Below are positions 17,049 through 25,070 of a stretch of DNA of 35,089 bases, in pieces. The stretch lies in NCBI GenBank assembly GCA_025361485.1, contig JANYLA010000069.1, positions 1 through 35,089 on the forward strand, read 5' to 3'. The translations under genes were made by a program, and so were the position numbers. The notes beneath the pieces are model-generated. The model ran no database searches and was not told the origin of the DNA. It saw nothing but the letters and a program-made list of their open reading frames with translations. Each line of letters opens with the position of its first letter. The first letter of the stretch is position 1. Origin of the DNA: Bacteroidales bacterium (lineage in GTDB: Bacteria; Bacteroidota; Bacteroidia; Bacteroidales; Tenuifilaceae).

Positions 17049-17157
17049 ATGAAGCTCCTCGCCGCAAGCGGACGAGGTATCTTCATGAAGCTTATTTTAT
17101 ATTCGCCACAAGTGGCGGGGAATATAACCCATATGATCCTTCGACAAGCTCAGGATC
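17049..17157. repeat. Cluster of three hairpin repeats
   Basis: Three adjacent palindromic units fill the spacer. Unit 1 (17049-17086) pairs ATGAAG/CTTCAT, CCTCG/CGAGG and CCGC/GCGG. Unit 2 (17099-17125) pairs ATATTC/GAATAT and GCCAC/GTGGC around AA. Unit 3 (17135-17157) pairs GATCCT/AGGATC around TCGACAAGCTC-like DNA and has a relative at 32182-32204. Each arm set is GC-rich against an AT-rich background. They look like dispersed REP-type intergenic elements. Confidence 0.7.
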
Positions 17158-17283
17158 AGTTCGACTAAATAATTTTGCTTCTCAAAATTATAGTCTCACT
17201 GATTTAACAACGCTCTTTATTTTTTGTTACCAGCTAAACTTGTTACCATTTTTGAACTCTAATGTTCGTTTAATAAAGATCGT

Positions 17284-18207
17284 ATGTTTAGCAACCATCT
17301 TGGCGAGTATGCAGCATTATTAACTGCCGTTTTTTGGACAATCACTGCTTTAGCTTTTGAGAAAGCGAGTAGAAAGGTTGGCTCTCTTTCTGTTAATATG
17401 ATAAGACTATGCATGGCATTTGTCTTTCTTGGTATTTATTCATGGATAACTCGTGGTCTTTTTTTACCTCTTGATGCAACAGGCTTTCAATGGTTATGGC
17501 TTTCGCTATCTGGATTAGTTGGCTTTGTGCTCGGTGATTTTTTTCTTTTCCGGTCTTATGAGATTATTAGTGCAAGAATATCAATGCTGATAATGGCGCT
17601 TGCGCCTCCCATTGCCGCGCTAATTAGCTGGATTGCTTTAGATGAAAGCCTTAATATTAAGCAAGGCATCGGAATGTTACTAACCTTTGCTGGAATTGCC
17701 TTGGTTATTCTTAAAAGGGAAATCGACCCCGATAATGAGGATTCAGAATCGACACAGAAAAAGGTTAAACTCAACTATCCGTTAACCGGACTTCTACTCG
17801 CTTTTGGTGGCGCCGTTGGGCAAGCAGGAGGATTGGTATTAAGTAAGATCGGAATGCAGGACTATAATGTTATTTCTGCCGTTCATATTAGAGTTATTAC
17901 CGGAATTGCAGGTTTTGCATTGATGTTTCTTTTTTCGAATAGGTGGAACTTTTTGATAAATGCAGTAAAAAACCCAACAGCGATGAAAAGAATTACCCTC
18001 GGTGCAGTTTTTGGACCATTTCTAGGTGTTACATTCTCGCTGCTTGCAATAAAATACACGTCTACAGGTGTGGCGTCTGCCATAATGTCAATTGTGCCAG
18101 TAGTTATAATTGCACCGGCTATTCTAATTTTTAAGGAGAAATTTAATTCCAAAGAGATTATCGGTGCCCTAATTACCGTTGGCGGGGTGATGCTTTTTTT
18201 CCTTTAA
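17284..18207 (+). CDS. DMT superfamily transporter, EamA domains
   Basis: A 307-aa inner-membrane protein with about ten hydrophobic helices in two EamA repeats. The first repeat includes YAALLTAVFWTITALAFEKA through LTFAGIALVILKREI. A short charged linker (residues ~141-165) follows, then the second repeat ending in SKEIIGALITVGGVMLFFL. The GLVGFVLGDFFLFRSYEIIS and PPIAALISWIALDESL blocks are standard for the family. Such proteins export or import small metabolites; the substrate is not predictable. It is transcribed away from the AI-2E gene, with the hairpin repeat cluster in the spacer between them. Confidence 0.93.
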   Translation: MFSNHLGEYAALLTAVFWTITALAFEKASRKVGSLSVNMIRLCMAFVFLGIYSWITRGLFLPLDATGFQWLWLSLSGLVGFVLGDFFLFRSYEIISARISMLIMALAPPIAALISWIALDESLNIKQGIGMLLTFAGIALVILKREIDPDNEDSESTQKKVKLNYPLTGLLLAFGGAVGQAGGLVLSKIGMQDYNVISAVHIRVITGIAGFALMFLFSNRWNFLINAVKNPTAMKRITLGAVFGPFLGVTFSLLAIKYTSTGVASAIMSIVPVVIIAPAILIFKEKFNSKEIIGALITVGGVMLFFL

Positions 18208-18230
18208 TTGATAGATTTTTGGCTAATAGG

Positions 18231-18261
18231 ATTGTTCCTAAATCAAAATAGGTTAAATTCG
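18231..18261 (+). promoter_or_regulatory. Candidate promoter of the 170-aa lipoprotein gene
   Basis: ATTG (18231-18234), a 19-nt spacer and TAAATTCG (18254-18261) match TTTG-N19-TAnnTTTG with one mismatch in each box. The -7 box lies 22 bp before the ATG at 18284. Confidence 0.45.
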
Positions 18262-18283
18262 CTATTCCCTAATACATAAGTAA

Positions 18284-18796
18284 ATGCGAAGATTTGTCGT
18301 AATATGCCTATTTGTTTTTGCTGTTGCTGCATGCAAAACTACCAAGGAAGTGGTTAGTAGATCAATTCAGCCGTTATCCTGTGACGTTTTTTTGAATCAA
18401 CCATTTGGTGTAAGCGAAACGATAGCATCATTCAAAAAGCATTTCGTAAATGGTGTCAAGCTGAAAAGGGCTGTTCGAAGAAACATTCACGATGCCCAAA
18501 AAGTTGATACAATCTTTCAGTTTTGCTCACGCAAGTCGAATATTTTTATTTATAAAACCTACTTTAATCGTGAGATGATGATTGGAGGGAAAATAGCTGA
18601 CAATAAGTTCCCATTGGTAAATGGAGTTGTACCCGGAATGAAAAGGGAATTGTTTTTTAAATCATTTAACAATTTAGAGGATAATCGTAAAGACTCTGTT
18701 GAGTTGTACAACAAAGAGTTAATGCGAAAGTTTACTTTTACTTTCGATTCAAAAGGAGTTCTTAAAAAAATTGTGTTTTCGTCCTATTTCGACTAA
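18284..18796 (+). CDS. Lipoprotein of unknown function
   Basis: A 170-aa protein with a classic lipoprotein signal (RRFVVICLFVFAVAAC, lipid-modified Cys at residue 17). It should sit in the inner or outer membrane facing the periplasm. The mature part includes FGVSETIASFKKHF, VNGVVPGMKRELFFKSFNN and a C-terminal beta-rich FTFTFDSKGVLKKIVFSSYFD. The last block resembles small SmpA/BamE-like folds in style, but I do not recognise a family. Its stop codon is separated by a single base from the stop of psd on the other strand, leaving no room for a terminator between the convergent genes. Confidence 0.8.
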   Translation: MRRFVVICLFVFAVAACKTTKEVVSRSIQPLSCDVFLNQPFGVSETIASFKKHFVNGVKLKRAVRRNIHDAQKVDTIFQFCSRKSNIFIYKTYFNREMMIGGKIADNKFPLVNGVVPGMKRELFFKSFNNLEDNRKDSVELYNKELMRKFTFTFDSKGVLKKIVFSSYFD

Positions 18797-18797
18797 C

Positions 18798-19460
18798 TTA
18801 TACTCTTTCCTTTATCTCAGCAATAATAGTTTGAATACCTACAACCTTTTGGTTTAGTTGCACCTTGATTTCAGAATCAAGTGGTAAGAATAGGTCTACT
18901 CTTGAACCGAATTTAATGAAACCCATCTGTTGGCTTTGAGTAACAGCATTTCTTTCTTTTGCATAGCAAATAATACGTCGTGCAACAAAGCCAGCTATTT
19001 GACGCATCATAACGGTCATGCCATCATTACGTTCAACGGCAATGGATGTGCGTTCGTTATGTGTTGAAGATTTTGGATGCCAAGCTAAATAGAAATTACC
19101 TGGGTGATATTTGAAGTATTTAACAGTTCCGCTGAACGGAAACCAGTTGATATGAACATTCCAAACCGACATGAAAACCGAAACCTGAATACACCTCGCA
19201 TTAAGGAACTCGTTCTCTTCAACCTCTTCGATGGCAACAACAACACCATCGGCAGGTGAGTAAATACTATTGATCTTTAGCTCAGGGTTTCTTTTCGGGA
19301 TTCTAAAAAATCGGAGAACAAATATTAAACCGAATAACGTCGGTGCAAGCATGATATAAAGGCCAAGTTTACCAAATGCGAAATAGCAAATCAAATCGAT
19401 TGCAAGAAGTAAAAAGAATGCAATTGTAATAATGGTGTACCCCTCTTTGTGAACTCTCAT
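18798..19460 (-). CDS. psd: Phosphatidylserine decarboxylase proenzyme
   Basis: Psd makes phosphatidylethanolamine from phosphatidylserine. The 220-aa form is the short type found in Bacteroidota and archaea. Two N-terminal hydrophobic segments (residues ~8-50) anchor it in the membrane. SPADGVV (69-75) and NVHINWFP carry the conserved Asp and His. GSRVDLFLP holds the self-cleavage site, where Ser186 becomes the pyruvoyl group. All processing residues are present. It is the last gene of the rsfS-ftsH-DUF2007-cdsA-psd run, 13 bp after cdsA, so CDP-diacylglycerol synthesis and its downstream decarboxylation step are made together. Confidence 0.95.
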   Translation of the reverse strand: MRVHKEGYTIITIAFFLLLAIDLICYFAFGKLGLYIMLAPTLFGLIFVLRFFRIPKRNPELKINSIYSPADGVVVAIEEVEENEFLNARCIQVSVFMSVWNVHINWFPFSGTVKYFKYHPGNFYLAWHPKSSTHNERTSIAVERNDGMTVMMRQIAGFVARRIICYAKERNAVTQSQQMGFIKFGSRVDLFLPLDSEIKVQLNQKVVGIQTIIAEIKERV

Positions 19461-19473
19461 AGAATTTTATTCG

Positions 19474-20301
19474 TTAAACTAACATCATTATTTTTAGGTA
19501 AGCGTAAACTATGGGTGCCGATAGGTAAACAGAATCGAATCTATCTAAAATCCCTCCATGACCTGGGAGGAATTTACCCGAATCCTTAACATCGAGACTT
19601 CTTTTGAACATCGATTCCACTAAATCGCCGAAAACACCAATGATTGCGCTTATTAATCCAATCGTTAACCAGTGCGCAAAGGTAATATTATGAAAGTAAA
19701 GAGAAATAGCCCAAGCAAAAATTGTTGTAAAAATTAATCCTCCGAAAAATCCTTCCCACGATTTTTTAGGTGAAATTCTTGGGAATATCTTGTGCTTTCC
19801 AATGCTTACGCCAAAAAGATAGGCTCCTGTGTCATTCGCCCATATAAGTAGAAAGTAACTAAGAAGAATATCGTAGGAATAAGTATAGTCTATCGATGTT
19901 GATTTGAAAACAAAGAAATTGAATAGTGAAATAGGCACGGCAATGTAAAATATGCCTAGATATGTATACGCAATATTATGAAAAGGTCTACGGTGATTAC
20001 GGTACAACTCAAATATGAAAACACTGATGATTATTGGAATAAATCCTACGAAGAACAACCCCTCAATTTTACCTGAATTGTAGAGAAACGAACCTATGAA
20101 AAATGCAAAACCTATTAATATCCCAAGAAAAATTTGGGGTTTTACTCTTGCTTTAAGGGTAAGATTATAAAATTCATACATCGATATCACCATGATACCT
20201 CCAAAAACAATCATGAAGGTATATTCTCCTATTATAAGCGAACCAATTAAACTTATAACAAATAGGATTCCGCTGATAGTTCGTAACAGAAAATTATTCA
20301 A
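19474..20301 (-). CDS. cdsA: Phosphatidate cytidylyltransferase (CDP-diacylglycerol synthase)
   Basis: CdsA converts phosphatidic acid and CTP to CDP-diacylglycerol at the inner membrane. The 275-aa protein has about seven to eight hydrophobic helices. The family signature is in the C-terminal third. SPKKSWEGFFGG is followed by GVFGDLVESMFKRSLDVKDS and then GKFLPGHGGILDRFDS, with the metal- and substrate-binding Asp/Lys residues intact. WANDTGAYLFG is also conserved. The start overlaps the end of the DUF2007 gene by 8 bp and psd follows by 13 bp, so the genes are almost certainly cotranscribed. Confidence 0.96.
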   Translation of the reverse strand: MNNFLLRTISGILFVISLIGSLIIGEYTFMIVFGGIMVISMYEFYNLTLKARVKPQIFLGILIGFAFFIGSFLYNSGKIEGLFFVGFIPIIISVFIFELYRNHRRPFHNIAYTYLGIFYIAVPISLFNFFVFKSTSIDYTYSYDILLSYFLLIWANDTGAYLFGVSIGKHKIFPRISPKKSWEGFFGGLIFTTIFAWAISLYFHNITFAHWLTIGLISAIIGVFGDLVESMFKRSLDVKDSGKFLPGHGGILDRFDSVYLSAPIVYAYLKIMMLV

Positions 20302-20503
20302 TGTTTAATGGTTTTAATAGTTCTTTACTTTTTTCGGAGTCATCGTTCGAAACATAAACCTTAACCTCTCCAAATGCTAGTAATGATGAATCTCTTTTGT
20401 TTATAACAACCGATTCTATTCCATTTTCGGAAAGAATTTGCTTTGCAATTTCTGCTTGCCAAGCATGCTCTGTTGTATATACGGAAACCCAATTATCTTC
20501 CAT
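20294..20503 (-). CDS. DUF2007 small protein (putative signal-transducing protein)
   Basis: A 69-aa protein matching the DUF2007/PII-like small domain pattern. It opens with WVSVYTTEHAWQAEIAKQIL, continues with ENGIESVVINKRDSSL and closes with VKVYVSNDDSEKSKELL. No signal peptide or membrane segment is present. The family is often annotated as signal-transducing, but a biochemical role is not established. It begins 1 bp after the ftsH stop and overlaps cdsA by 8 bp. This placement inside a membrane-quality-control and phospholipid operon suggests a link to envelope lipid supply, which is inference only. Confidence 0.85.
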   Translation of the reverse strand: MEDNWVSVYTTEHAWQAEIAKQILSENGIESVVINKRDSSLLAFGEVKVYVSNDDSEKSKELLKPLNIE

Positions 20504-20504
20504 A

Positions 20505-22535
20505 CTATTTGGTTTCTATTTCCTCTGTTTTCCCGTTTTGTTCTTTTTGTGCCAGAAGAATTTCTTTCTCAAACTCTTCTTCGCGGCTAATTGATTTACG
20601 GGGGCCAAAAATGGTAACAAGATCTTCGCTAAAAATTACTTCACGCTCAAGCAATAGCTCTGCTAATTTGGTTAATCCCTCCTTGTTCTCCATAAGAACA
20701 TTTTTGGCGTGATTATATGCGCTATCGATTAGCTCTTTAACTTCTTTGTCAATCGATTCAGCAGTTTTTTCGCTGTAAGGTTTGCCGAACGAGAATTCTG
20801 ATTGCCCCGATGAATCGTAGAAGCTAACGTTTCCAGTTGTTTTGCCCATGCCAAAGTAGGCAATCATGGCGTAAGCTTGCTTCGACACTTTTTCAAGATC
20901 GTTAAGTGCACCGGTAGATATCTTATTGAATGTTACCTCCTCTGAGGCTCTTCCACCAAGGGCGGAGCACATCTCATCGAATAGCTGTTCGGTTGTTGTT
21001 ATTTGCCTCTCTTCTGGCAGATACCAAGCTGCACCGAGAGAACGACCGCGAGGGATAATTGAAACTTTTAAAAGCGGATTGGCATGTTCAAGTAACCAGC
21101 TAACGGTTGCGTGTCCCGCCTCATGATATGCAATGGTTTTCTTCTCATCCAACGAGATGATTTTATTTTTCTTTTCAAGTCCGCCGATAATTCTATCAAT
21201 AGCATCTAAGAAGTCCTGTTTTTCTACTGTAACCTTGTTTTTACGAGCAGCAATTAAGGCTGATTCGTTACAAACATTTGCAATGTCGGCACCTGAGAAA
21301 CCAGGGGTTTGCTTTGCAAGGAACGTGATATCTAAACCTTCTTCTAGTTTTAGAGGACGAAGATGAACTTTAAATATTTCGAGTCTTTCTTTACTGTCAG
21401 GAAGTTCAACATGTATTTGTCTGTCAAAACGACCAGCACGAAGCAGCGCTCTGTCGAGGATATCAGCACGGTTAGTTGCAGCAAGAATGATTACGCCTTG
21501 ATTAGAGCCAAACCCATCCATCTCGGTGAGAAGCTGATTTAGCGTGTTCTCACGCTCATCGTTACCACCAAAATTAGCATTCTTACCTCTTGCGCGTCCA
21601 ATGGCATCAATCTCATCAATGAAAATGATACATGGAGCTTTTTCCTTTGCTTGTTTAAATAAATCGCGAACGCGTGATGCACCAACGCCAACAAACATCT
21701 CAACAAAATCGGAACCCGACATGCTAAAGAATGGAACATTTGCTTCACCTGCCACTGCTTTTGCAAGCAGGGTTTTACCTGTGCCCGGAGGGCCAACAAG
21801 GAGCGCACCTTTTGGGATTTTTCCGCCTAGGTCGGTATATTTTTTTGAATTTTTAAGGAAGTCAACAATTTCCATGACTTCAACTTTAGCCTCTTCGAGA
21901 CCAGCAACATCTTTGAAATCAATTTTAGAGGTTGATTCTTTATCGAATAGCTGAGCCTTTGATTTCCCTACGTTAAAGATATTGCCGGGTCCACCGCCAC
22001 CGCCTTTGCTCATCCTTCGGAAGATAAAGATCCAGACACCAACGAGCAGAAGGGGAAGAAAAAGCCAGCCAAATAAATCGGTGAAGCTTGTTTCGTCTTC
22101 ATACTTAATTTTAATCTCTTCAGGATATTTTGTTTGAATCTCTTCAAACTGTTTTTCGAAATTTTCTAAAGAGCCTATTGTGAAAAAGAAGTGAGGCCCT
22201 GCCTTAGGTACTGCAGTAACACCTTTTCCCAGTTTGTCTTCATATTTGCTAAGACTTGCTTGCTTAATAAAGACTTCAACTTTACCTTTATTTTTTACTA
22301 CTCTTAATTTCTCAACATCACCATTCGCAATCATTTGAGTTTTGACATCCTGCCAGCTTCTCTCGATTGCACTTCGACCACCATAGTGAAAATTTAGAAG
22401 AATAATGCCAGCAATAATGACGATATATACCCAGTAAACGTTGAATTTAGGTGCTTTCTTCAATCCTCCTTCACCACCAAAAATTGAATCGTTTTTGTCT
22501 TTACTTTTTTCTTGTTTTGTTTCTTTTTCGGCCAT
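20505..22535 (-). CDS. ftsH: ATP-dependent zinc metalloprotease FtsH
   Basis: FtsH is a membrane-anchored hexameric AAA+ protease degrading damaged membrane proteins and short-lived regulators. Of its 676 residues, TM1 (~33-50) and TM2 (~153-172) enclose the periplasmic FtsH-ext domain. The AAA module has Walker A GPPGTGKT (248-255), Walker B IIFIDEID (303-310) and the second region of homology with [20 protein letters not shown] (353-372). The zinc site is HEAGH (471-475). The C-terminal tail is polar and charged. All catalytic motifs are intact. It follows rsfS by 37 bp and leads directly into the DUF2007, cdsA and psd genes; rsfS-ftsH-cdsA order is common in Bacteroidota. Confidence 0.98.
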   Translation of the reverse strand: MAEKETKQEKSKDKNDSIFGGEGGLKKAPKFNVYWVYIVIIAGIILLNFHYGGRSAIERSWQDVKTQMIANGDVEKLRVVKNKGKVEVFIKQASLSKYEDKLGKGVTAVPKAGPHFFFTIGSLENFEKQFEEIQTKYPEEIKIKYEDETSFTDLFGWLFLPLLLVGVWIFIFRRMSKGGGGGPGNIFNVGKSKAQLFDKESTSKIDFKDVAGLEEAKVEVMEIVDFLKNSKKYTDLGGKIPKGALLVGPPGTGKTLLAKAVAGEANVPFFSMSGSDFVEMFVGVGASRVRDLFKQAKEKAPCIIFIDEIDAIGRARGKNANFGGNDERENTLNQLLTEMDGFGSNQGVIILAATNRADILDRALLRAGRFDRQIHVELPDSKERLEIFKVHLRPLKLEEGLDITFLAKQTPGFSGADIANVCNESALIAARKNKVTVEKQDFLDAIDRIIGGLEKKNKIISLDEKKTIAYHEAGHATVSWLLEHANPLLKVSIIPRGRSLGAAWYLPEERQITTTEQLFDEMCSALGGRASEEVTFNKISTGALNDLEKVSKQAYAMIAYFGMGKTTGNVSFYDSSGQSEFSFGKPYSEKTAESIDKEVKELIDSAYNHAKNVLMENKEGLTKLAELLLEREVIFSEDLVTIFGPRKSISREEEFEKEILLAQKEQNGKTEEIETK

Positions 22536-22572
22536 AATATTTTGTAATCACGATTAATTCTAGTTAACGATA

Positions 22573-22998
22573 TTATATTTTTATCTTTTTTGATCTTGCT
22601 GATGTTTTTTTTACTGCGAGTTCAGGTTCATCGGAATGCTTTTTTATTGGAGCATCAGCCCAAAGTTTTTCAATTTTGTAGAAGTCTCTCCACTCGGTTT
22701 GGAATACATGAACAACAACATTAACAAAGTCGAGTACAACCCAAATTGAATTATCATATCCTGCCGATTTCCATACTTTTTCGCTTAGCGTTTCTTGTAC
22801 TTTGATCTCGATGTTTTCGGCAATGGCATGAACTTGTGTTGTTGAATCGGCATGACAGATAATGAAATAATCACAGATGGAGTTTGGCAACTTCCCGATT
22901 TCAATCGATGTAACCTCTTTCCCTTTTTTATCCAATATAGCATCAACAATGCAGTTAACCAAAGGTTCAACTTGTGATGCTTCGCATTTTTTCACCAT
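22573..22998 (-). CDS. rsfS: Ribosomal silencing factor RsfS
   Basis: RsfS (YbeB/Iojap) binds ribosomal protein L14 and blocks 30S-50S joining during nutrient limitation. The core DAILDKKGKEVTSIEIGKLP, DYFIICHADSTTQVHAIAEN and GYDNSIWVVLDFVNVVVHVF followed by FYKIEKLWADA are characteristic. The ATG at 22998 gives 141 aa and the usual MVKK N-terminus. An in-frame ATG at 23049 would add 17 residues, but the best promoter element lies between the two, supporting the shorter form. The C-terminus has a Lys-rich tail (KKTSARSKKIKI). It is the first gene of the operon with ftsH, cdsA and psd. Confidence 0.94.
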   Translation of the reverse strand: MVKKCEASQVEPLVNCIVDAILDKKGKEVTSIEIGKLPNSICDYFIICHADSTTQVHAIAENIEIKVQETLSEKVWKSAGYDNSIWVVLDFVNVVVHVFQTEWRDFYKIEKLWADAPIKKHSDEPELAVKKTSARSKKIKI

Positions 22999-23024
22999 TA
23001 AATAGATTTCTTCAATTAAGTTGA

Positions 23025-23032
23025 CAAAGGTA
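23025..23032 (-). promoter_or_regulatory. Candidate -7 element for the rsfS-ftsH-cdsA-psd operon
   Basis: On the minus strand this is TACCTTTG, an exact TAnnTTTG match. Transcription would start near 23018, about 20 bp before the ATG at 22998. A -33 TTTG is not found at the standard distance. Confidence 0.5.
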
Positions 23033-23279
23033 ATTATTTTTTGATTCATGTATCGTTTAACATGATTTCACCTCTACTCAAAAACCCTTTAGTTTCTGAT
23101 TGAGTAAACTAATACCTGACTCGATAAATATCGTGCCATGTATTTATGACTGACAAAATAGGATGAAGTTGTAATGATTAATAAAAAATAAGTAATTGGA
23201 ATTTGAAATGTAATAATTGAAAGTAGATAGAATTGGAGTTGATGTTCGATATTGGTAAACGCATAATTTCAAGAATTAT

Positions 23280-24593
23280 TTATCGATTGACCTTGTTTTT
23301 AAATATATGTTTAAGCGGATTCAGTAGTCGTTTTAGTAGTGTCATTTCTTCAGTTGTTACTTCTGCAACACCATTAAGATCTCTATCTAGCGTTAAGATT
23401 TCCCCATAACTAGTAGTGACCCCATTTTGTAGCGAGACAATAGCTGGGTAACCATTTTCCAATGAACCACTTGAAATCGATTGTACGACGCCTTCAATCA
23501 TTCCGAATTCCATATAGGGGTAACCATTGAGTTTAATGTGAACCCGTTGTCCTTGTTTCACCTTTCCTGCACCTTCAAATGGCAATGTTAGCTGTGCGAA
23601 AATCGCACCCCTATTTTCGGGGTTTATTGTAAATAGCCGATCGCCCGATTTTACCTCTTGTAGGTTACTCCATACACCCATGTAGGTTAATTTTCCTGAT
23701 GCTGGGGCAATTAGTAGATAAGATTTCTCCCAAGACGAAAGTGAGCTTACCAATTGGTTGTAGCTATTTGTTAGATCTTCAACTAATTTTTTATTTTGAC
23801 TTTCTTGCTCAAGTTTTGTATCAAGAATGCTTTGTTTTAGTTTCTCAATAGTGATGTTCGTGCTAGAGAGGTTTAGACTTGCGCTTTCTAACGATTGACG
23901 TTTTATAAGAAGCGCTGCTTGCGAACGTTCATAATCAAGTGCCGAAATTACATTCGATTTAAAGAGTTGAGAATCTCTTGCAAATTGTTTCTGACTAAGC
24001 ACAAGATCCTTAACTGTAAGATTTCGCTGTGACCACAATCGATTATAGTACTGATTATACTGCTTTATTTCAGATTCAATCGCTCTTATTTTCTGCTTGT
24101 GGTAATCTTGTTTCTGAAACAGCTGTAGTTCAAAGTATGCTTTAGAAAATGAGTTAAATGGGTTTTGTATTTCACCAAGTTTTAGGTTGTCGAGATATTT
24201 AATATTTAATATTGAGTCCTTTGATTTGCCTTGTGGATTATATTTTTGAACTATTCTTGAGAGGGTTAAAATATCTTTAAGCTTGGCAGGGTTCTCAATT
24301 ACAGCAATCGTGTCACCTTTTTTTACTAACGAACCATCTGAAAAAAGAATATCGGTTATTTTTCCATTTGCTTTTGAGATAATTATCGAAGGGGGATTTT
24401 CGCTTGTTATTACCGCAGGTGCAACTACAATATCGGGGTACTTGAAAAGTGCACTTCCTATAAATATTGTCGCAATTACAATAAATATAATGCTAATTCC
24501 CCACTGAAGAATCCATTTTGGTGGAACTCCTAGAATCTCGGTTATCTCCTCTGACCGGAGGTTTATTTTAGATGCTTTATCGTTTGCTTCCAT
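23280..24593 (-). CDS. HlyD-family periplasmic adaptor of the C39 ABC exporter
   Basis: A 437-aa membrane-fusion protein. A cytoplasmic N-tail (~30 aa) leads to one membrane helix (WILQWGISIIFIVIATIFIG, ~27-46). A biotinyl-lipoyl-like half-motif follows (IVISKANGKITDILFSDGSL region), then a long alpha-helical hairpin of about 170 residues rich in Gln/Ser/Lys and a second lipoyl half (LLIAPASGKLTYMG). The beta-barrel part includes RGAIFAQLTLPFEGAGKVKQ. It would link the inner-membrane ABC exporter to an outer-membrane TolC-type channel, which is not encoded in this window. It lies downstream of the C39 ABC gene on the same strand but is separated from it by the GxxExxY cassette. Confidence 0.92.
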   Translation of the reverse strand: MEANDKASKINLRSEEITEILGVPPKWILQWGISIIFIVIATIFIGSALFKYPDIVVAPAVITSENPPSIIISKANGKITDILFSDGSLVKKGDTIAVIENPAKLKDILTLSRIVQKYNPQGKSKDSILNIKYLDNLKLGEIQNPFNSFSKAYFELQLFQKQDYHKQKIRAIESEIKQYNQYYNRLWSQRNLTVKDLVLSQKQFARDSQLFKSNVISALDYERSQAALLIKRQSLESASLNLSSTNITIEKLKQSILDTKLEQESQNKKLVEDLTNSYNQLVSSLSSWEKSYLLIAPASGKLTYMGVWSNLQEVKSGDRLFTINPENRGAIFAQLTLPFEGAGKVKQGQRVHIKLNGYPYMEFGMIEGVVQSISSGSLENGYPAIVSLQNGVTTSYGEILTLDRDLNGVAEVTTEEMTLLKRLLNPLKHIFKNKVNR

Positions 24594-24600
24594 ATTTTTT

Positions 24601-25066
24601 AGACCGCGGATGACGCAGTTTTATGCCGATTATCGCAGGTTTTTTCTACTGTTATCAAAGACTAATCGTTTAAATTGGGGTTTCTTTCCAAAGTTAAATA
24701 AAAAGCCAACTTCAATATTTGTTGCTTTAAGATAGTTCAAAAGTTGATATTCGTGCTCTAGACATAGATTTTCTGCAGCTTTAAGTTCGATGATTATTTT
24801 GTCCTCAACCATAATATCAGCTAAATAGTTGCCAACCTTTTCTGATTTATAGTAAACCTCAATCGGTTTCTGCAAATAAAAGATAATATTCATTGATTTA
24901 AGTTCAACAGCAAAAGCGTTCTCATATACTTTTTCTAAAAACCCAAAACCTAACGTGTTATAAACATTATAATATGCTCCAATTATTTTATCGGAGAGTT
25001 CTTTATGTAATAGTTCTACCATATTTAATCTGCGATTATCCGTTTTATCTGCGTCATCGGCGGTCT
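24601..25066. mobile_element. GxxExxY cassette bounded by imperfect ~40-bp inverted repeats
   Basis: The left end (24601-24639) and the complement of the right end (25066-25029) share AGACCGC, then GATGACGCAG, then an ATCGCAG-type block, about 80% identical with one gap. The 466-bp unit contains only the GxxExxY gene. That gene's TAA stop lies inside the left repeat and its ATG is 7 bp inside the right one. The unit sits between the hlyD start (7 bp away) and the ABC gene stop (4 bp away), so both exporter genes are left intact. No clear target duplication is seen. That it moves as a unit is inferred; the repeats are seen directly. Confidence 0.65.
24630..25022 (-). CDS. GxxExxY protein, PD-(D/E)XK nuclease-like
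   Basis: A 130-aa protein with the defining motif GFLEKVY (Gly27, Glu30, Tyr33). The downstream sequence YLADIMVEDKIIIELKA carries Asp69 and Glu79-x-Lys81 in the spacing of a PD-(D/E)XK nuclease core, so the catalytic residues look complete. LCLEHEYQLLNYLKATNIEVGFLFNFG is the other conserved family block. Family members occur in many copies in some Bacteroidota and Planctomycetota genomes, and their function is not established. The gene lies between the C39 ABC transporter and its HlyD partner and is bounded by inverted repeats. It is therefore more likely a passenger element than part of the exporter. Same strand as its neighbours, so it does not block read-through. Confidence 0.88.
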   Translation of the reverse strand: MVELLHKELSDKIIGAYYNVYNTLGFGFLEKVYENAFAVELKSMNIIFYLQKPIEVYYKSEKVGNYLADIMVEDKIIIELKAAENLCLEHEYQLLNYLKATNIEVGFLFNFGKKPQFKRLVFDNSRKNLR

Positions 25067-25070
25067 ATCT

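Noticed and set aside
21544-21954. 136-codon plus-strand open frame inside ftsH
   Set aside because: Antisense to the AAA Walker motifs; no independent evidence for coding.
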